Origin: Mauremys mutica
Lineage: Eukaryota > Chordata > Testudines > Geoemydidae
Direction of reading: 5' to 3'
NCBI RefSeq assembly: GCF_020497125.1
Contig: NC_059072.1
Span: 304,128,781-304,192,780 of the forward strand
Length of the DNA stretch: 64,000 nucleotides
Part shown: positions 56,901-64,000 of the stretch, one piece after another
How the letters are laid out: every line of letters starts with the position of its first letter
Position numbering within the stretch: the stretch's first letter is position 1
Notes under the pieces: generated by a model
What the model was told of the DNA's origin: nothing
The model's database searches: none
The model's input: the letters and a program-made list of their open reading frames with translations, nothing else
Program-made: the position numbers and the translations under genes

Positions 56901-57511
56901 ACCCCCCCCACCCCGCTCCCTCAGCTCGGCTTTCTTGGGTGAAAGTGAAAACTGCCTCGGAGGGATGTGTCCTTGCCTCGGTGCCCTGCTTCGTGGCGTG
57001 CGTCAAGAAAGCTGCTGCTGCTGCTCGGCCTTGCTTTTGGCAGCAGAGATCTCTCCAGTGCCTTCCCAGCTCTTCAAGGGAGAGGACTAGGACGGGCTAT
57101 AGGCTGACCAGTATAGGGAACAAAGCTGGCTTAGTTTTGTACCACAAAAATAACACGTGTCAGCTTTGGAAAACTACCAACGTGTGCTGTCAGCTCTATT
57201 AAAAACTACAGCCATAGTGGTGAGAACGGGATGAATTCCAGTGTGGATTTGGGCATTGGGTAAAATATTTGAAATCTGGGTCTAGTGGCTTTTTCTTGTA
57301 CTGTGACAGTTGGAAAACTGGTGTCACAAATAATTCCTGCATAAAATAATGTGATAGGAGGGAAATTGAGTTACTTTGGGTCTGCCTTCAGATTTGCTGA
57401 GGGTCTGCTGCTTCCATTAACTTCATTTGGGTTCTGGATTCTCTGCACTAAGGCCCAAGATTAAGAAGGCTTTGGGTTTTTTTTGCTTTGGCAAATGTAG
57501 AAGATACCAAC

Positions 57512-57705
57512 ATTAGTGGCTATAAAAACAGCAAAGAGTCCTCTGGCACCTTATAGACTAACAGACGTATTGGAGCATGAGCTTTCCTGGGTGAATACCC
57601 ACTTCGTCGGATGCATGTAGTGGAAATTTCCAGGGGCAGGTATCTATATGCAAGCAAGAAGCAGGCTAGTGATAATGAGGTTAGCTCAATCAGGGAGGAT
57701 GAGGT
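57512..57705 (-). mobile_element. Penelope-like element 3' fragment
   Basis: Has the same terminal region as at 47.2 and 53.0 kb (GGCACCTTATAGACTAACAG, GGGTGAATACCCACTTCGTC, GATAATGAGGTTAG). It is 5'-truncated and lies in SLC25A30 intron 1. Confidence 0.8.
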
Positions 57706-57709
57706 GAAT

Positions 57710-58336
57710 GTTGTCACAGAGAAGATAGGTCATGTATTGTACCCAACATTTCTCATAATAAAAGAACAAGGACATTCCGTGAAACGAAAATGCAAATATT
57801 TAGATATTTGTATGCAAATATGGTAGTAAGCCAGTGCTAACCTGCTTCTTGATTGTACAGTTAACTTTTTCATTGCAAAAGAACAGACCCAAAAAATTCA
57901 GAAATGACTAACTTAAAAATCACACTGGATACGAAGCCATAGTCAGATTTATATTAGCTCAGCTAGAATTGTAGGAACATGGGTGGGGGGGCACTTTTTT
58001 ATCTTAATAGTCAATAGTATTGAGTTACATGCTCCTAAAATTATCCCTGATAAGTATTTGTCCCAGCCTTTTACAATCAAGATATTGGTAGTAAAAACAC
58101 TTGTTGAATATCCTGATTCAAATCCCGATGTGTGACAGCATTGTTAACTGTCTTTGTGGTAACCAGAAAGTCAATTAAATATCACATTATTCTTTTAAAT
58201 TTTCTGAAGGTTAATGTTTTAATTGATAATGCGTTTGAGTTTGTTTTAAAATGTTCTGTTATGAGTGTGCCAAGCTTCCTAATGTGTAATACAGTGCTTT
58301 GCTGTATCAGTTTACTGTACTGTGACACACATTATA
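57710..58336. other. SLC25A30 intron 1, no feature seen
   Basis: AT-rich intronic sequence without a supported gene, RNA or repeat. Confidence 0.6.
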
Positions 58337-59256
58337 GGGTATGGCTACACTGGCGATTTGCAGCGCTGGAAAGCCTCCACCAGCGCTGCAATTAGTAAGT
58401 GGCCACACCTGCAGGGCACTTCCAGCGCTGCAACTCCCTGGCTGCAGCGCTGGCCGTACACCTCACTCAGCATGGGGAATAAGGATTCCAGCGCTGGTGC
58501 TGCAGCGCTGGTCATCAAGTGTGGCCACACACCAGCGCTGTGATTGGCCTCCAGGGAATAAGGTGTATCCCAGAATGCTTTTATAAATTACTCTGTTTTG
58601 TTATGCAGCCTTTCTTTGTTTTGTTGTGAACGAGCTCCGATCGGAGCTCCGTTCTGTACCTGGCTGTAAACAATCAAATGAGAGGCAGGCAGGGAGGGAG
58701 AGTGAATGAAACAGAACGGAGCCGTTTGAACTGCTTATCTAAAAAAACAAACACTGATCACAGCAAACAGGAGCTATCTATACCTGGCTGTGAACGATCA
58801 AATGAGAGGCAGGCAGGAAGAGTGAATGAAACAGAACGGAGCCGATCGCTCCGTTGAACTGCTTATCTAAAAAAACAAACACTGATCACAGCAAACAGGC
58901 AGGCTGTTTGCAATTAGAGTTAAGACTAAGGGCTCATGAACATTTTGTGATTTTTCCAATCCAGGAAGCTAACACTCAGTGTTGGCTCCAAAAATCCACT
59001 CTCTCTATCTTCCCCGCTCCCTGTCACAGTACACCACCCTCCACCCCCCTCTTTTGAAAAGCACGTTGGTGCACTTGAATGCTGGGATAGCTGCCCATAA
59101 TGCAGCACTCCCAACAGCGCTGCAAATGCTCCAAATGTGGCCACACACCAGCGCTGGTAGCTGTGAGTGTGGCCACACACCAGCGCTGCTCCTACACAGC
59201 TGGATGACCAGCGCTGCAAACTACCAGCGCTGCAAACCGTAAGTGTAGCCATACCC
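58337..59256. mobile_element. Harbinger-like MITE with clustered CAGCGCTG palindromes near both ends
   Basis: The inverted ends are GGGTATGGCTACACT and AGTGTAGCCATACCC, flanked by ATA on both sides (58,334-58,336 and 59,257-59,259), a 3-bp duplication. CAGCGCTG occurs seven times in the first about 200 bp and five times in the last about 140 bp. The middle has a direct duplication of about 130 bp (58,640-58,900). It is non-coding, 920 bp. Confidence 0.85.
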
Positions 59257-59425
59257 ATAGTCTAGATCTCTTGCTTCTGTAGTAAAAAAATGCATTTGAG
59301 GGAGGAATATTAGTAACAAGTTCAGAATTTTGGACAATATAGTTCTAAAAATACTAATATTTTGTATCTTTTGAATACCTATTAAAAGCCATTGATGCCT
59401 CTTATAGAAAGAAGAATCCCAAAGA

Positions 59426-59489
59426 ATGTCGGCACTGAACTGGAAGCCATTTGTTTATGGAGGCTTAGCATCAATCACTGCAGAATGTG
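59426..59489 (+). CDS. SLC25A30: SLC25A30 first coding exon (kidney mitochondrial carrier protein 1)
   Basis: The acceptor TTATAG ends at 59,407, and the exon runs 59,408-59,489 with the ATG at 59,426. The 21 codons and one base read [20 protein letters not shown] plus C, identical in form to the start of vertebrate SLC25A30. The donor is GTAAGC at 59,490, phase 1, expected to join to the next exon coding GTFPID. The family has six transmembrane helices and PxDxxK signature repeats and sits in the mitochondrial inner membrane, transporting small anions. Only the start of helix 1 is in the window; no later exon was found up to 64,000. Three bases separate it from the upstream purine tract AAAGAAT, an acceptable start context. 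Confidence 0.93.
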
Positions 59490-60208
59490 GTAAGCAGTTA
59501 ATCTTCTGTTTGCATGACTTATTCTACATTACAACTCACAAATTTATCTAGTGTGAAAAATAAAATAGCTACTGCAATGGATTACTAACTTACATTTTCA
59601 AAGTGCTTCCAGAAGAACTTAAATTTTGAAGGGCTATTGTTGCTTTTTGTCTATAATGTGTATTTTTGAAGTAAAGGAGAAAAATAGTCACCAACCCAAT
59701 TGGTACTCAAGTGTTCTTTCATATTGTCTAACAAGTTTGTCATGTTAACTTGGTTTTTTTAAAGAAAAAGGAATTGAGGAATTGTTTGCTCCAAGATATC
59801 CTTGAGTGCTTCTTAAATTTTTATTAAATGGGGAAGCCTTGAATGCTGGATTTTTTTGTATGAATTTGTGGCATTGAGATCTGGAAATGTGGTATTGGAA
59901 ATAGTGCTGATCTTATTGGCTTAGGTCTTGTGACAAACAGTTTCAATTTAGTCTGAATTTTTAATTTTACAGATGGTAGAGATACAGAAAATAGAAATAA
60001 CAGCAGTGAAGTAAATGGTGAACTAGAGTACTGCATCTACATTTATTTTTGAGAATTTTCATGGTTATTTAAAGTTGTCCAATAGAGTATTATGATAAAA
60101 TATGGTACTGATCTCAAAACAGGAGTTAAGATGCAAATAGAGATTATAGGGGGTAGATGTGAAGAAGCAGCCATTTTCTCCTGAGGCCTTGAGAGAATTT
60201 GTGTAACA
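59490..60208. other. SLC25A30 intron 2, no feature seen
   Basis: AT-rich intronic DNA without a supported coding or repeat feature. The next coding exon is not here. Confidence 0.6.
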
Positions 60209-61824
60209 CAGGGGTCTCAAACATGCGGCCCGCGGGCCGCATGCGGCCCGCGGAGCTCTTCCCTGCGGCCCGCGGAGCTCCCCAGGGGAGCTCCGCAGGG
60301 GCCCCCAAGAGAAAAGCGGAGGCTCCCGCCTCCACCCCTCTCCTGGAGCCTCGGCGCATAGAGCGCCGAGTCTCCGTCCGAGCGCCTGAGCCCCGCCCCG
60401 CTCAGAGCCGCGTGGGGAGGGGGCGGGGCTGGGAGCTCTGGGCTGAGCGCTGCGCTCGGTGTGGAGCTCACAGCCCCGCCCCCTCACCACGCGGCTCTGA
60501 GCGGGACCGCCGGAGACGCGCTCGGGTAAGGGGGGGGGAAAGCGGGACCCGCCGGGGCCGGGCCGGGGGAAGGGAAGCGGGACCGGCCGGGCTGGGGGGG
60601 GGGGGGGAAGGGAAGTGCTCAGGGCTGGGGCAGAGGATTAGGGTGCGGGGGGATGAGGGGTTCATGATGTGGGGGCGCTCAGGGCTGGGGCAGAGGATTA
60701 GGGTGTGGGGGGATGAGGGCTCTGGCTGGGGCTGAGGATTAGGGTGCAGGGTCCTAGTGCCTGCCCTCCGCCAGTACTGGCAAGGCAGGCTTCCCTTACC
60801 CTGAGCCTCTCTAACCCCAAACCCTCAGCCCCAGCCAGAGCCCTCATTCTCCCCGCACCCTAATCCTCAGCCCCAGCCCTGAGCACCCCCACATCATGAA
60901 CCCCTCATCCCCCTGCACCCTAATCCTCAGCCCCAGCCAGAGCCTTCATCCCCCCACACCCTAATCCTCTGCCCCAGCCCTGAGCGCCCCCACATCATGA
61001 ACCCCTCATCCCCCCGCACCCTAATCCTCTGCCCCAGCCCTGAGCGCCCCCACATCATGAACCCCTCATCCACAGCCCTCACCCCACACTCCAAACCTCT
61101 TCCCTAGCCCTGAGCCCCCTCACATCATGAACCCCTCATCCACAGCCCTCACCCCACAGCCCAACCCTCTTCCCTAGCCCTGAGCCCCCTCGCATCATGA
61201 ACCCCTCATCCACAGCCCTCACCCCACAGCCCAAACCTCTTCCCTAGCCCTGAGCCCCCTCGCATCATGAACCCCTCATCCACAGCCCTCACCCCACAGC
61301 CCAACCCTCTTCCCTAGCCCTGAGCCCCCTCGCATCATGAACCCCTCATCCACAGCCCTCACCCCACAGCCCAACCCTCTTCCCTAGCCCTGAGCCCCCT
61401 CCTGCATCATGTACCCCTCGCCCTCAGCCCCACAGCCCTCACCCCTGCACTCCCTCCTATCCCCAAACTCCGTCCCAAAGCCTGCACCCCCACCCCCTGC
61501 CGCAGCCTGGAGCCTGCATCGAGCACAGAGCCTGCATCCAGACCCCCTCCCCCACCCAAACTCCCTCCCAGAGCCTTAGGCAGTAAATCTAAGTGCGTGT
61601 TTTGTCCTTTGAGTGAGGTGCATTACTGAGTGTATATATTTATTAAAACTGCGCGCGCTTAGGGGAGGAGGTGGAGAAGAGACAGGGCAGGGGCGGGGCC
61701 TCATGGAAGGGGTGGATTGGGGGTGGGGCCAGGGGCAGCAAGGGGGCGTGTCAGTGATGCGGCCCTCGGGCCAATGCACTAGTCCTCATGCGGCCCTCGG
61801 GGTCATTTGAGTTTGAGACCCCTG
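60209..61824. mobile_element. Large hAT-type MITE (CAGGGGTCTCAAAC ends) with internal minisatellite
   Basis: An exact 8-bp TSD, GTGTAACA (60,201-60,208 and 61,825-61,832), flanks it. The ends are CAGGGGTCTCAAACATGCGG and GTTTGAGACCCCTG, with GCGGCCC-type subterminal repeats. The first part has two to three G-rich 60-bp units. The second part has the same theme inverted as C-rich units, including five 70-bp units. It is 1,616 bp and non-coding. Confidence 0.92.
60840..61430. repeat. C-rich minisatellite, 60-70-bp units
   Basis: CATCATGAACCCCTCATC recurs at regular spacing. Five units at exactly 70-bp steps begin at 61,061, 61,131, 61,201, 61,271 and 61,341 (unit phrases ACAGCCCTCACCCCAC and TTCCCTAGCCCTGAGCCCCC). 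Before 61,061 the period is about 60 bp with CACCCTAATCCTC. Confidence 0.92.
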
Positions 61825-62023
61825 GTGTAACACATCAGGAGCAATTCCTTTTTGGGAAGAAATAATTTTCTTAAAATTTGTAGACAATAAGTGCCTGTAC
61901 AGTTTGATTCTCCAAATTTTTGCCCTCATGTACAGCTTGAAACATCTAACAGCAAAGTAAAATCATGATAGCCTTTCAATTCACTTAATATCATGAGTAT
62001 AATTTAGCGCACACAGTCTAGAT

Positions 62024-63660
62024 CAGGGGTCGGCAACCTTTCAGAAGCAGTGTGCCGAGTCTTCATTTATTCACTCTAATTTATGGTTTTGCGTGCTGGT
62101 AATACATCTTAATGTTTTTTAGAAGGTCTCTCTCAATAAGTCTATATATTATATAACTAAACCAGGGTTGTATTGTAAAATAAACAAAGTTTTCAAAATG
62201 TTTAAGAAGCTTCATTTAAAATGAAATTAAAATGTTGATCTTACGCTGCCGGCCCACTCAGCCTGCTGCTGGTCTGGGGTTCTGTTCACCAAGGCTGGCA
62301 GAGGGCTGAGCGAGACCAGAACCCAAGACCAGCAGCAGGCTGTGCGGGGCCGGGACCCAGAGGGCTGGGGGCAGTGGGATGGAGTCAGGGCTGGGGGCTG
62401 GGTATGTGGGGGGTGTAGGTGTCAGGGCAGAAGGGGGGCTGGGTATGGGTGGGGGTGCCAGTGTCAGGGGTGGGGGGGGTGAAGGAGTCAAGAAGAGGGC
62501 TGGGTGTGTATGAGGGAGGTACAGGGCTCATGGCAGGGGTCTGGGGGGTGTGTGGGGCTCAGGGCAGAGGGTGTGGTGTGTGTGTGTGGGGCTCAGGGGA
62601 GAGGGCTGGGTGACTGCCCCCCTAAGAACTCCCAACCCCGCTGCTCCTTGTCCCCTGACTACCCCGTCCTGGGACCCCACCCCCTATCTAAGCCTCCCTG
62701 TTCCTTGTCCTCGGACTGGACCCTATCCCCTACCTGGCCCCTGACTGCCCTGACCCTTATCCACACCCCCGTCCCCAGCCAGACCCCCGAGACTCCCGTG
62801 CCCCATCCAACCACTCCCCGCCCCCTGACAGGACCCCCAGAACTCCCAACCAGTCCAACCCCCCTGACTCCCTGCCTGTGCCAACCCCTCTCTACACTCC
62901 TGCCAGGACCCCCAGAACTCCCAACTCATACAAACCACCAGCTCCTTGTCTCCTGACCAACCCCTCCAGAGACCCCCCACCCTAACTGCCCCCCCTGGAC
63001 CCTCCTTGCTCCTGGTCCCCTAACTGCCCTGACCCCTATCCACCCCCGCCCCCTCACAAACCCCAGGACTCCCATGCCCCATCCAACCCCCCCTGCTCCC
63101 TGACTGCCCCCTCCAAAGACCCCCCCCGGGACCCCACCTCCTCATCCAACCCACCCTGCTCCCTGTCTCTTGACTGCCCCCACCCCTTCCAGCCCTGGGC
63201 CCTTTACCTTGAGGCTCCTCGCAGAGCCAGACACGCAGCCCCGCCGGAGACCACAGCCCCGGCCCTCAGAGCGCCGCGTGTGGTGGCGGCAGAGCTCCAG
63301 TTGAGCAGGGAGCGTGTCTGCCTCCCCGCGGAGCCAAACGCTGCCCCGCGGAAGTGCGCAGCCCCGACCCCCCAGAGCGCTGCACGTGGCGGCAGGGCTC
63401 CAGCGGAGGGGCCAGCAGCTTGCTGTGCTCGGCCAGTGGTCCGGCCCCGGAGCGCGAACCCCGTGGCTTGCCGTCCGGGAGAGTGGGGCCATTTGCCCAC
63501 CCCGTGCGCACGGCTATGCTTCTGCTCCCTGCTCCCACGGGGGGAGCAGAGGGCAGAGGAGAGCGGGCGAGGCTGGGCAGGATTTTTAATGGCATGCTGG
63601 AGTCCGGACAGGCTCCAGCGTGCCGTCTTTGGCACGTGTGCCATATGTTGCCGACCCCTG
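62024..63660. mobile_element. Large hAT-type MITE (CAGGGGTCGGCAAC ends)
   Basis: An exact 8-bp TSD, GTCTAGAT (62,016-62,023 and 63,661-63,668), flanks it. The ends are CAGGGGTCGGCAACC and GTTGCCGACCCCTG. It has a short AT-rich left subterminal part, then a G-rich block, a C-rich block with CCCTGACTGCCC phrases and a CpG-rich right part. It is 1,637 bp; open frames in it are compositional. Confidence 0.92.
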
Positions 63661-63668
63661 GTCTAGAT

Positions 63669-64000
63669 TGTCTGAATCAAATTTTTCACTAACTACAAGT
63701 AACACAATATAGCTATTGATGTACCGGTATAATCTCACAGAAAATGAACTTTGAGTCTGCTTTTAAGCTGCACCCATTTAGAGCCAAATTCTGAAGACCT
63801 TTTCTCGTATAAGTAATTCTTGTTCATGTCCATAGTTGCACTGATGTCAGTGGGAACTAATCACATGATCAAGGGGATTTGCAGGTCCAGGCCTTCAGCT
63901 TCTTATGTGGGTTGTAGCAGAAGTTCCTGTTTTGAGTCTCTATAGCTTGATATTAAAGCACTGGCTGCTACTGTAGAGCTTTCTATAAAGCCATCTATTA
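63669..64000. other. SLC25A30 intron, no feature seen
   Basis: The phrase AGCCAAATTCTGAAGACCTTTT and what follows may be an old repeat. No exon was recognised. Confidence 0.5.

Noticed and set aside
56474..57202. 242-codon frame in the SLC25A30 CpG island
   Set aside because: Spans a consensus splice donor at 56,522, has no recognisable domain, and has the residue make-up expected of GC-rich non-coding DNA.
60199..60735. 178-codon Arg/Gly/Ala-rich frame
   Set aside because: Inside the left part of the large MITE at 60,209; no homology and low complexity.
63142..63692. Several overlapping frames over 100 codons
   Set aside because: They cross the right boundary of the 62,024 MITE into its TSD; compositional.

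Overview
The window reads as vertebrate, most likely turtle (Testudines), nuclear DNA. Two conserved single-copy genes lie at its ends. TPT1 (translationally controlled tumour protein) is on the minus strand at about 383-4371, and the start of SLC25A30 (mitochondrial carrier) is on the plus strand at about 56.4-59.5 kb. The turtle assignment is an inference from the repeats: CR1 LINEs, a Tx1-type LINE, Penelope-like elements, tRNA-derived SINEs with a CR1-like tail (Cry-type), PIF/Harbinger elements with a MYB/SANT gene, and many hAT-type MITEs with clean 8-bp target-site duplications (TSDs). Nothing prokaryotic, no CRISPR and no viral gene was seen.

Layout. 0-4.6 kb: five coding exons of TPT1, its CpG-rich TATA promoter and a G/C-rich minisatellite in intron 1. 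4.6-15.3 kb: MITEs, a SANT-like relic, a Gypsy reverse-transcriptase relic and an LTR-like stretch carrying a deleted hAT. 15.37-23.82 kb: an almost full-length Tx1-clade LINE with ORF1 and ORF2, broken by a few point lesions. 24.2-28.2 kb: a decayed CR1 repeatedly invaded by other elements. 28.2-33.2 kb: unassigned DNA and two MITEs. 33.27-35.79 kb: a fold-back hAT element containing a SINE and two MITEs. 35.9-36.6 kb: an L2-like LINE relic. 38.58-48.85 kb: one PIF/Harbinger element stretched to about 10 kb by nested insertions, including a CR1 with only one visible stop in ORF2, an older CR1 and a Penelope copy. 50.35-51.40 kb: a pair of nearly identical 150-bp direct repeats. 51.66-55.38 kb: a 3.5-kb hAT with an 8-bp TSD inserted inside a MITE and itself carrying a Penelope hairpin. 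56.2-59.5 kb: the SLC25A30 CpG island, a likely noncoding exon 1 and the first coding exon. 58.3-63.7 kb: three large MITE-like elements within SLC25A30 introns.

The two host genes appear to run divergently (head to head), separated by about 52 kb made almost wholly of transposable elements. The main biological interest is structural. Many insertions have exact boundaries and TSDs, so the order of events can be read. Several elements have fold-back or hairpin architectures, and one MITE has clusters of an 8-bp palindrome near both ends. No intact autonomous transposon was found; every large ORF has at least one disabling lesion.
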